Source: Pelargonium nanum (Eukaryota; Streptophyta; Magnoliopsida; Geraniales; Geraniaceae). From it: DNA of 27,206 nucleotides. Positions 1 to 7,689 of the stretch are shown here, piece after piece. A program made the translations under genes and the position numbers. Each line of letters starts with the position of its first letter. Positions within the stretch are counted from its first letter, which is position 1. The notes under the pieces are model-generated. The model was not told the origin of the DNA. It worked only from the letters and a program-made list of their open reading frames with translations, and did not search any database. Location: NCBI GenBank assembly GCA_036897485.1, contig JAYMTF010001018.1:1-27206 (forward strand), in the 5' to 3' direction.

Positions 1-46
1 ACAAAAAATTTAGACAAACAGGACACTCATTTTGGGACGGAGGGAG
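1..46. mobile_element. Right end of a Stowaway-type MITE, cut by the window edge
   Basis: The segment ends in the inverse of CTCCCTCCGTCCCAAAATGAG, the terminal inverted repeat typical of plant Stowaway (Tc1/mariner-type) MITEs, followed by a TA target dinucleotide at 47-48. Positions 1-48 are identical to 6941-6988, the right end of the complete copy at 6716-6986, in the same orientation. The rest of this copy lies outside the window. Family assignment rests on the TIR and the TA. Confidence 0.8.
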
Positions 47-53
47 TAATAAA

Positions 54-672
54 ATGGTTTGTTTAAAAACTCTTGCCTTGGCTACAGAGTTCTTTTTCGT
101 TGATCTCATTACTCCTTCTTCTTTGCCTCTAGCTCGATGTTGTGTGCGTTCATCCTCGCACCATTGGATTTTCCCCCCTAATCAGTGGATAGAATTTAAT
201 TATGATGGTAGTCGTTTAGGTAGTCCTGAGTTGTGTAGCACTAGCGTTGTTGCTAGAGATTTGAAGGGAAGTTGGTTGAGAGGTTTTTGCAACTTTGTGG
301 ATTGGGTTGATTTTAGGGCGTTTAAAGGGACTATTGATCTTGGTATTTTGCTCGGTGAAAACAAGTCATTTTTGAGTTTGATGCCGACTTAGTGGCTAAT
401 TTATTTTACATGCCTGACGTTTCTTCTTGTCTGTTGTGTGCCTTGATCATTGAGTGCAGGGATAAAATGCATTTTTTGACGACTTTCTTTTGCATTCAAT
501 TGACTTGAGAGTTAATCGGCTGGCAGATTTTATAGCTCACTCAGGTTTTAATTTGACTTTTTGTAATCGTACTTTCATAACTCACCCGTCTGTGTGTACT
601 ATTTCTATTATTGCTTCGAATTATATGAACATTCTGCCTAAGGAGGATGTTTCGATCTCTTTTCCTCCCTAA
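54..672 (+). pseudogene. RNase H-like (RVT_3) domain remnant, frameshifted
   Basis: The translation resembles the plant RVT_3 RNase H-like domain found at the end of non-LTR retrotransposons and in stand-alone 'ribonuclease H protein' genes. In the first frame (54-392) it shows a W-x-P-P motif, then FNYDGSRLGSPE and VVARDLKGSWLRGF. The match then moves to the frame of position 374 (EFDADLVANLF, ending at a stop near 506), and then to the frame of 490 (NRLADFIAHSG). Two indels therefore break the gene. Of the D-E-D-D catalytic set, the Asp in YDGS, the Asp in EFDAD and the Asp in LADFIA are recognisable. The Glu of the usual A-E-L motif reads A-F-K here. No reverse transcriptase part is visible in the window. 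It starts six bases after the MITE target site, so the upstream part may lie beyond the window. Confidence 0.65.
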
Positions 673-723
673 GATTTTTATCTATCTATTCAAGGGTCTG
701 TTTTATCAACACAAAAAAAAACT

Positions 724-1046
724 TCGACTAACCAACGCTTAATGCAATTTATGATTTTACAATTGAAATTGGTATGGATAACAAGTCTCTAACTATTCTA
801 CGGTTGAAATGGGTATAGATAACAAGTCTCTAGCTATTATACGGTTGAAATGAGTATGGATAAGAAGTCTTTAGCCATTCTAGAGACAATTTGGAAGCTT
901 GCAGAATTGTTCTTCCACCAAACTAAAATATTGAAAGCAGACTTACTTTTCAAGTTTTCAAAATCCTCTTTCAAATATTTTTCAATTTCATATTTGAGAA
1001 TTGGTTGTGAACTTGATATAAATTCTTTGGAAAAGACAGAAAACAA
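724..1046 (-). pseudogene. hAT transposase remnant, C-terminal dimerisation domain
   Basis: This is the 3'-most piece of a degraded hAT-family (Ac/DAYSLEEPER/RICESLEEPER type) transposase read on the minus strand. The segment at about 1040-837 carries KYEIEKYLKEDF, then FNILVWWKNNS and SRMAKDFLSILISTV. These match the order of the hAT dimerisation domain (SELDxYL, FDILxWWK, LSxMARDxLxIPxSTV). Beyond 837 the match continues only with frame changes and stops, because a 41-bp unit carrying the MARDLLSIPISTV part occurs three times (759-881). Downstream of the repeats a faint S-x-A-L-S-x-G trace of the usual ASESAFSTGG motif is visible to about 724. Other pieces of the same gene lie at 1690-2119, 3099-3411 and 4588-4990. 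No hAT terminal repeats could be placed. Confidence 0.8.
759..881. repeat. Three tandem copies of a 41-bp unit
   Basis: The units lie at 759-799, 800-840 and 841-881. Each has the pattern acggttgaaatgggtat followed by agataacaagtctctagc and a short tail, with a few substitutions between copies. Each unit encodes, on the minus strand, the RDLLSIPISTV stretch of the hAT dimerisation domain. Because 41 is not a multiple of three, each extra unit shifts the reading frame. Confidence 0.9.
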
Positions 1047-1100
1047 ACTCCTTTGTGGTTTGATTACTACGTATGAGGTGGTTTTGACAAATGAAGTTCT

Positions 1101-1289
1101 CCCCTATTTATACTACAAGACTTACAAAACTAATGACTAATATTTAAAGTACAAATGCACAATCTGTGGTTATGATTATTTCTCTAGAATATTCTACCAA
1201 CTCTAAGAAACTAGGAAGTATTCTATACAAATTTAAAATTATCATAACATGGCTAAAATGATAAGTTCCACAAACCTCTAGAACCTTCC
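1101..1289 (-). promoter_or_regulatory. HSE-like motifs plus TATA box, possible LTR-type promoter
   Basis: On the minus strand a textbook plant TATA box, TATAAATAGGGG, lies at 1112-1101. Upstream of it in that direction are GAA/TTC inverted units resembling heat-shock elements: the perfect palindrome AGAATATTCT at about 1186-1195, GAA-n3-TTC at 1215-1223, and TCTAGAACCTTC at about 1277-1288. The 1047-1640 interval shows no hAT transposase similarity although hAT sequence flanks it on both sides, so it may be a separate insertion such as a solo LTR of a heat-responsive Copia (ONSEN-like) element. I could not find convincing TG...CA ends or a 5-bp target duplication, so the LTR identity is inference. 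The motifs themselves are seen directly. Confidence 0.4.
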
Positions 1290-1689
1290 ACAAAATGTAG
1301 GACAAAATTGTTGGGTTGGGCCTTGAAAGGTTTGAGCTTGGACTTGCATTTTTGAGCTCTCATGAATGTTATCCAATTTTCACGTGACAATCACATGTGA
1401 AGTCTTGTATTTTCCCGATATACTCGTAACCTTCTGAATAATTCCACGTCCGTATGTATTGCATTTTCGCCATCTAGAGAGACTTTTTGTGTTACGTAAA
1501 TTCAGTCTATTACATATGTGTTCGATGAAATACACGAGCAACACAAATCATATTTAGCTTTCAATTTCAATGTCATTTAAGAGAAACACAAATCGTCACT
1601 CATAGTAGCTTAATTAAGAACAAATCTCATCTAGTGGTATAATTAAACCCAGACACCCAAATTGTTATATCATATAACTGTTTTAAAAA

Positions 1690-2119
1690 AGACATAAAAC
1701 CTTTAATATTAACCCTATCATCATCACAGATCATACCAAGAATTTCATCATCACTCTTCCTAAGTTTACAATCTAATTAAATTACAATTATAGAATCACC
1801 ATACTCATATAATCCTGTTGGAACATCTAAACTCAAACCAACTTTAATGTTTAAATTTTCTTTCAAAGTCAAATTCCTACACTTCTATAATCTTGCTAGA
1901 TATTGCTTGATATATCTCACAAGTGCTCAATCTTCTCCACTGACTTACCCATCACAGAAATGTGATCACTCACCACTAGATTTATGATATGAGCAATGCA
2001 TCTCATGTGCATAAACCTACATTCAAGTATATTACTATAACCACCTGAATTGAAATTGTTCTTTAAATATGACAAGGTTGTGTCATTAGAAGATGCATTG
2101 TCTATTGTAATTGTTAAGA
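1690..2119 (-). pseudogene. hAT transposase remnant, central catalytic part
   Basis: On the minus strand, from about 2119 downwards, the reading TITIDNASSND, then SYLKNNFNSGG, LECRFMHMRCIAHIINLVV and VEKIEHL matches the centre of plant hAT transposases. It includes the TxDNASSND motif carrying the second catalytic Asp and the MRCxAHxxNLxV motif. Further on, LDVPT appears but the following RWNSTY is missing and stops accumulate, so the piece degrades below about 1750. The upstream end (2110-2119) is the target site of the element at 2120-3098. Reading across that site into 3099-3411 is continuous (INRILT joined to ITIDNA). Confidence 0.8.
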
Positions 2120-3098
2120 AATGTAATTACAGAAGGACGCTCTGTCCTTTACACTTTCTGTACTTGACATCCTTATCCTTTTTTTCGCAACTGTAGGACC
2201 CCCTGATTTTTTTTCTTCGTCTCATCTTTAAGTTAAAACTAACGAAAAATCTGATTTTATGTGTCACGTGACGTGCACGTGATCTAATTTTTTTTGTAAA
2301 TGGCAGAAATGCCTTTATTAGTCTTTAGGAAAATTATAGAAGAACCCCCTTAACTTTGACACCTCCAACACTAGGCACCCTTGAATTTTTTTTATGGTTG
2401 AATGTTTGAAGATCCCGACATGTTCTTCAACAATTTCTGCCGGAAACTTCAAACATTTGCCGAAAAGTTCAAATTTTCCAGATTTTTTTTTAAATTCAAA
2501 ATTTTTAGATTTAATTTTGTCTAATTCGTTGATTCATTTAGTTAATTTATGGATGTAAACATATTAAAAATAAATCAAGTTTAAGAATAACATCAATTAC
2601 ATCACAAAAATTTCAAATTCAATTCGTCAAAATTTATATTCACCGAAAATTCAGATCTGGCCACATCGAGCCCATATCTTGAAGATGAGATGGGTTGGAG
2701 CCATTGTCTTTTGTCGGTTGTTGGAAAAGAGAAGAAGATATGAGTTTGTGAGAGAGATGAGATGAGCTTGGTGATGGGTTTGTGAGAGAGATTGAAGAGA
2801 TGAAGTTGAAAGAAAAAAAGATGAAAAAGATGAGTTTGTGACTAAAATAAATTACTGAGCGCCCTAGCTAGCGGCGCCTTCGCTGGAGACGACCGAGCAG
2901 TGTCGGCTCATCCATGAATAAGCTTCTAGGGTTTTGGAGGTTGAAGATAGAGAAGATGGAGGTGTTTTCGTCTTTTAATACAATAAGTTAGTTTTAACTG
3001 AAGGAAGAGACGAAGGAAAGGTCAGAGAGTCCTACAGTTGCAACAGGAGTGCCTAGTGCAGAAGGTGTAAAGGACATAGGGTCCTTCTGTAATTACCC
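2120..3098. mobile_element. Non-autonomous long-TIR MULE-like element inside the hAT gene
   Basis: This 979-bp element is bounded by terminal inverted repeats of about 124 bp (2120-2243) and 112 bp (2987-3098). It is flanked by a perfect 10-bp target duplication, ATTGTTAAGA, at 2110-2119 and 3099-3108. TIRs over 100 bp with 9-11-bp target duplications are typical of Mutator-like elements. The interior (about 2250-2980) encodes no recognisable transposase. It contains two CACGTG boxes, a GCCGGAAACTTCAAA motif shared with the neighbouring element at 3412-4587, and a short GC-rich patch near 2855-2910 of unknown origin. It is non-autonomous and was inserted into the central part of the hAT transposase gene. 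Confidence 0.85.
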
Positions 3099-3411
3099 AT
3101 TGTTAAGATTCTATTTATACCCCTCTCTTGCAACATTTTTCTAATATTTTCCCTATATTTGTCTCTTCATGACTAGTTATAAGACAAAAATCAATTAATC
3201 TCTTATGTAAATTCCATTCGTTGTCAATGAAATGAGCAGTCAAGCAAAAATAGTTAATTTCCTGGACAGAAGTCCAAGTATATGTAGTAAAAGAGATCCT
3301 ACTTGAGTAATCTTTATAAAAAATGATCCATTTTAACCTTTTCAATACTATGCATTCCATAACATCCCTATAGACTATATTTCTAGAAGGGACATTGAAC
3401 ATATGGCATAT
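3099..3411 (-). pseudogene. hAT transposase remnant, first catalytic block
   Basis: The minus strand reads FNVPSRNIVYRDVM, then LKWIIFYKDYSSRISFTTYTWTSVQ, NYFCLTAHFIDNEWNLHKRL and IGKILEKC. This corresponds to the hAT block around the first catalytic Asp (usually TTDTWTS) and the CLTAHFIDxxW motif. The Asp of TTDTWTS is replaced by Tyr (codon TAT), so the active site is lost even apart from the insertions. A frameshift near 3115-3125 separates KRGV from the continuing INRILT reading. At the 3402-3411 end the frame joins the N-terminal piece at 4588 (VVCP joined to MFNVPSR) once the intervening element and one target-site copy are skipped. Confidence 0.85.
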
Positions 3412-4587
3412 GATAAATTATATGTGAATACCCTCAACTTGACACATTTTGCACTGGGACACCATAAACTATTTTTTTGTAAATTTGGACTACCCTCAAC
3501 TTTGTCTCACTCATTCTGTCAAATATATATTAAACGAAAAATGCCAATAATTAGGTCATGTGCCTAGCACATGATAAAAACCAAAAATCCTCTTCACTTT
3601 ACCCTTCATCATAAATATTTCAAGAACAAGTTCATCAAATTGTTGCCGGAAACTTCAAAGTTCACCGAAAACATCAAAAACTTGTCAAAAACATAAAACA
3701 TTCGTCGAAAACTGCTTTATTTCGCTGATTTTTTATTATTTAATTTGTATACACTTTGTTCATATTCCAAATCACAAAAAATCAAATTCATAATTACAAA
3801 ACTGAAATTTTGACAAACTAAATATTTAATCCAAGACAAACCCTAAAATTTGACTATCAAATTAACATGTGACAACAAACAAATGAAGAAGATGAGTACC
3901 AGATCTGTTGAAGATGAAGTAGGTGTCACCATCGATGGTGGAGATCGAGAAGCCAAAGGACCAGAGCTCGCCAGGGAGTTCATCCGACGATCTTGATTTT
4001 CCGGCGAAAACATGAGCTCCACCAATACAAACATAGCCGACGATTATGTGCTTTGAATTCCAACGAGAACATGAGCTCCACCAACACGGATGGGGCTACT
4101 GTGTTGTGGTTCCGGTGGTCGGAGAGCAACGACAAATGCGGTAGTGATTTGTGTTGTGAACTCCGACTAGAGTCGTCGACGATGGAGAGCGGAGGTCTCG
4201 AGCAGCAATCCAGCGTGTTTTAGATTTTATTTGGTTTGCGCAAGCAGAGGAGGACGACAACGGCCAAGGGGCTTCTTCTCCTGCGATGAGCTACTTCTCC
4301 GAAGGTCTTCTTCTCCAGCCAAGGGCTTGTTCTACGGCGATGGCTCATTTGTGAATGAGAGAGATGGGAGATCTGATCTCCTTTTTATTTTTATTTATTT
4401 TATTATTATTATTATTTAAATTTTAAAATAAAAATGAAAAGTTATTTTGGTTATTTTACAATTTCACTAGCAATGTACTAAATGATTGGTTAAAAAATAG
4501 TTCAAGGTAGTCCAAAATTACAAACATTAGTTTAGGGTGTCTCAATGCAAAATGTGTCAAGTTGATGGTAGTAACGTGTACTTACCC
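3412..4587. mobile_element. Second non-autonomous long-TIR MULE-like element inside the hAT gene
   Basis: This 1176-bp element has terminal inverted repeats of about 88 bp (3412-3500 and 4500-4587), sharing among others CAACTTGACACATTTTGCA and TTTGGACTACC. The flanking 10-mers TATGGCATAT (3402-3411) and TAGGACATAC (4588-4597) match at 7 of 10 positions and fit an aged target duplication, because removing the element plus one copy restores the hAT reading. The interior has a GC-richer part (about 3950-4350) with a partially duplicated GAACATGAGCTCCACCAA unit (near 4008 and 4068) and short open frames without recognisable domains. This part could be captured host sequence (Pack-MULE style), which I cannot verify. 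It shares the GCCGGAAACTTCAAA motif with the element at 2120-3098, but its TIRs are different. Confidence 0.75.
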
Positions 4588-4990
4588 TAGGACATACAAC
4601 TTGCAAAAACAATCTAAATTCCCCACCATTAACAAAACTAAAAGGCAATTCATCTAGTACAATCATTCTTGCTAATGCATTTTTAGCATCAGATTTATCA
4701 AAATGACAAGTTGTTAATTGATTACCCTTCCCGTTTTCTCCAGTTTTGAAGGTGAGTTTAAAGTGGTCTTTATTAATATCAGAATTAGGATTTAACAAAC
4801 ATTTTTTTACGATGATTAAGCAATGTACAAGTTCCTAAACCATTGATCTCAACTTTAGGTTTCTTACCACAGTGAATGCATTGCAAAAAATGAAAGACAG
4901 ATGAATCTTTCTCCGGCTTGGTAAATGAATTCCAAGTCGGAGGAATTTTTGCTTACATGAGCCTCCTGCTTTTGCTCCTGCAGCTTTCTT
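4588..4990 (-). pseudogene. hAT transposase remnant, BED zinc finger and N-terminal part
   Basis: The minus strand from about 4940 reads PTWNSFTKPEK, then CIHCGKKPKVEINGLGTCTLLNHRKK. This is a BED-type zinc finger (W-x2-F, C-x2-C, G-T, L-x2-H). The final Cys of the finger is reached only after a one-base frame change in the A7 run near 4802-4808; the next frame starts KCLLNPNSDIN. It then continues with ALARMIVLDELPFSFVNGGEFRLFLQVVCP, the conserved hAT stretch preceding the first catalytic block. A Lys/Ala-rich stretch lies N-terminal to the finger. A possible splice acceptor on the minus strand (TTTGCAG) lies near 5055, suggesting that the original gene had a short upstream exon. Confidence 0.75.
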
Positions 4991-6385
4991 ATTCGACTTC
5001 TTTCCACTCACTTAAGATGTTTGTTTGTTAGCTCCCTCATTAGCAACTGACTCCTGCAAATTCATCATAGACACAAATTGATTAGTGTATCAAACATCTA
5101 TAATTAATCATGCAAGCCAACTAAAGACTAACAGAAGACATGCAATGATTAATCCCCAATTTAAAGACCAATAGAAGACATGCAACCCTAAGCCCCAAAT
5201 TAAACCCTAATTGAAGACATGCATCAAGTTTGATTTCATAACTAATATTGTAAAACCCTAATTAAACCTTAGGCCTAAACACAAAATTAAACAAAAGAGA
5301 GAAGAAGAAATGGGATGTTTATTTACGTTTGGGTGGGGATTTGTTCATTGTTCAAATGGAAGAGACGAAGTCAGCGAAACTTGAATAATCCCATATGGTT
5401 AGAACAAAGGGAGGTTATTCAATTTTCACAACAAATATTGAAGAGAAGTAGAGAACGAAAAAGAAGATAATGATTGAAGAAAAGTCATCTTAGTTGACAA
5501 TATATAATACCCATAGAGGTTGGTGTTGTAAATGAGAAGCAATCCTCTCGAGAAGAAGACAAAGAAGAAGAAGAAGTTGTAAACCAATTCAATGAATGCA
5601 TTCAAAGTTCTTTGAGAAGTTGAAAAAATGGATCAAGTTGAGACAATAAAAGGTGAAAAGTTAGAAAACGAGAGAGAAGAGAAGAGGAATGTTCCAAATA
5701 TAGAATGATGGTGGAGTTTAGGATTAAGATTCGTGAAAATTATTATTTATTCTAATTGGCATAAGCAGGTAGGGGGTTGATTCGTTGTCCCCCCTTTTTT
5801 TAACGGATGGAGGCGGATTGGGCCACTTGGCCCAACAGATTGGAACAAAGCGGGTGACTTTCGTGGCGGGTGGGTCGGAGCGGATATCATGTTCACATTT
5901 TTTTTTTGTCACCCGTACATATATACTTGAGGGAAACTTGACACATAGAAGACTACAGTTTGGACGTCGTCTTTACTTAGAAAAGCGAGGTCCATAGAGG
6001 GAGGAGCTCGACTATAGAGTCGGGAGAACTGTACATCCCACCAAAAGTTCTTGTGAGATTTGTTTAGACCAACTCTAAAACGTGTTCTTTTTTTGTACAA
6101 AAATTCGAGTACGTACTGAGTGAATCACACACTTAAATTTACAAAAGTCGTTTGACAAAATTAACAGCAAATTTCTATACGGACGAGGAAAAAATTTAGC
6201 GTAATATAGGATTGAAGTAAGAGATCCACATTAATAAAATAGAGAAAGCTATACTTAGGATTAACACATTTGATTAAGTAAACATAAGAAAATAATATAA
6301 AAAGATAATCAAAAAGTAAAATGGATAGTCAATGAAAATAGTATATACATGTCTTTCCCGTGACGAAATGGTGTAATTCATTTTA
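4991..6385. other. Intergenic stretch beside the hAT remnant, no gene recognised
   Basis: No coding similarity is recognised here. The part to about 5360 may be the 5' leader and first intron of the hAT gene on the minus strand: it has a short frame beginning MNKSPPK near 5350, followed by GTAAAT. Positions 5400-5720 are purine-rich (GAAGAAGAAG). Positions 5770-5900 are GC-richer, with TGGGCC/GGCCCA motifs and a poly-T run. Short open frames in 5724-6100 lack family features. Confidence 0.4.
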
Positions 6386-6702
6386 GGAAAATGCTAAATG
6401 TACCAAATTTTGTACAAAATTTGGTGTACAAAGTGACGTGGTAGACTACGTGGCACATCTACTTTTCACATTTTGTGGTTTAGAGTTAAGTTTAAAAGAA
6501 TAAAAACTCGACATATATGATAGCACCACCCTCCCATGAATTTCTGGTGTGAAGCGTCCGGTTTATAAGACACGATATACACATGGCGTATTGTGATTCA
6601 GCCAACTCATTAATGTATTAATTGATGTGTCATCCTTCATTGTTTGACACATCACTTTGTACAAATATTTTTGTATAAAATTTTGTACATATAGTATTAC
6701 TT
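6386..6702. mobile_element. MITE with 9-bp target duplication (Mutator- or hAT-like)
   Basis: This 317-bp element is flanked by the perfect 9-bp direct repeat TTCATTTTA at 6377-6385 and 6703-6711. The ends are inverted repeats of about 55 bp (6386-6441 and 6647-6702) sharing ATGTAC, AAATTTTGTACAAA and GTACAAAGTGA with mismatches. A 9-bp duplication fits Mutator-like MITEs best. An hAT origin (8 bp) is less likely. There is no coding content. Confidence 0.8.
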
Positions 6703-6715
6703 TTCATTTTATATA

Positions 6716-6986
6716 CTCCTTCCGTCCCAAAATGAGTGTCTTGTTTCCATTTTTTGCAAAAATTAAGGATTACCATATAATTTAATGTGTTTCCAATATT
6801 ACCCTCACTTTCCCACCTACACCCATATGCAGTTCAGATCTGCCCATGTGCATTTTATTTGAAACACTTAGTGATAAGGGTAATATAGGGAAAACAATAA
6901 TATAATAACTTAAAAATATAAACAAGACACTCATTTTGGGACAAAAAATTTAGACAAACAGGACACTCATTTTGGGACGGAGGGAG
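6716..6986. mobile_element. Complete Stowaway-type MITE
   Basis: This 271-bp element is flanked by TA (6714-6715 and 6987-6988). Its ends are CTCCTTCCGTCCCAAAATG at the left and the inverse of CTCCCTCCGTCCCAAAATG at the right. The right end is internally duplicated: an extra copy of the subterminal sequence (ACACTCATTTTGGGAC) lies just inside it, at about 6926-6942. The interior is AT-rich and non-coding. It is inserted three bases after the target duplication of the MITE at 6386-6702 and shares an identical right end with the partial copy at the start of the window. Confidence 0.88.
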
Positions 6987-7189
6987 TAGTAAATTTGACT
7001 TACGAAAATTATGGTAATAAAGTTAAGAAATTCCTTGATTTCGATCCGCGCTCAACACATCCGAGTTAAGAACTTTAACCTATGACTAAACCTTGAACGA
7101 CGCTGGTGAAAATTTCATTAACCGGTCATATTTACCTGTTGGCTAATGTTACTTTAGCCATCTTTGTCGCGTTTTGGGTTTGGGTTCGG

Positions 7190-7689
7190 GCTTACAAAAG
7201 AAGACCTCGCTGACCATCTCCATCTCCGGCGAATCTCTCTTCCGCGGCGGCTAATTCCTTCATCTCCGGCGACGTGAGCTCAGACCGAACGGAGGAAGCC
7301 GAGAATTGCAATCCACTTGCTCCTCCGCATCTCCGCCACGGCCCACCACAGAAATCAAAGAAAGCCCTCCTTTATCCTCTATTCCTCACTCCTCACGCCT
7401 TTTTCTCCGGCGAAACGAGCTATTTCTTGAAGGTATTATCTTTTTACGATGTTCTCTATTCCTAGGTTTGTGATTTACAGTGACATTTTGCAAATTATGG
7501 GTATTATTTGGCTTCGAATGTTCCTAGGGTTTTGATTTCAGTGACAATTTTCGAAAATTGAGTATTATCTGTGTACGACTGTTTCATCATCTGTATTGAT
7601 TTAATTGTGTGCTTTTTAGTTTCCGAAATCTGAATGTTCTGTTCATCTTGTTGGAACAGTGTTTGGAAGATTGTTTAGGCGTTGTAAAC
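7190..7689 (+). promoter_or_regulatory. Cyclin L 5' leader with a leader intron
   Basis: Transcription probably starts near 7190, where the sequence changes from AT-rich to a CT-rich leader with repeated CATCTCCGGCGA units. The leader exon (about 7190-7432) contains no ATG. A leader intron can be placed at 7433-7659 (GTATTATC donor after CTTGAAG; GGAACAG acceptor), leaving 30 bases before the ATG at 7690. The exact transcription start and a TATA box are not evident. Confidence 0.55.

Noticed and set aside
850..1140. A 96-residue plus-strand frame
   Set aside because: It lies opposite the hAT dimerisation domain, which explains its openness. The minus-strand reading carries the recognised motifs.
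3843..4419. Several short frames inside the second MULE-like element
   Set aside because: They are short, overlap on both strands and show no domains. Captured cargo is possible, but a functional gene is not supported.
660..5930. Candidate hAT terminal repeats (CAAGGGT near 691 and ACGGGTGAC near 5915, minus strand)
   Set aside because: Only a few bases match and there is no 8-bp target duplication, so the hAT borders were left open.
5724..6100. Short frames on both strands near a poly-T run
   Set aside because: They have no similarity to known families and conflict with one another.
7274..7465. Short frame at the cyclin L leader
   Set aside because: It does not start with ATG in the spliced leader, runs into the leader intron, and has no family features.
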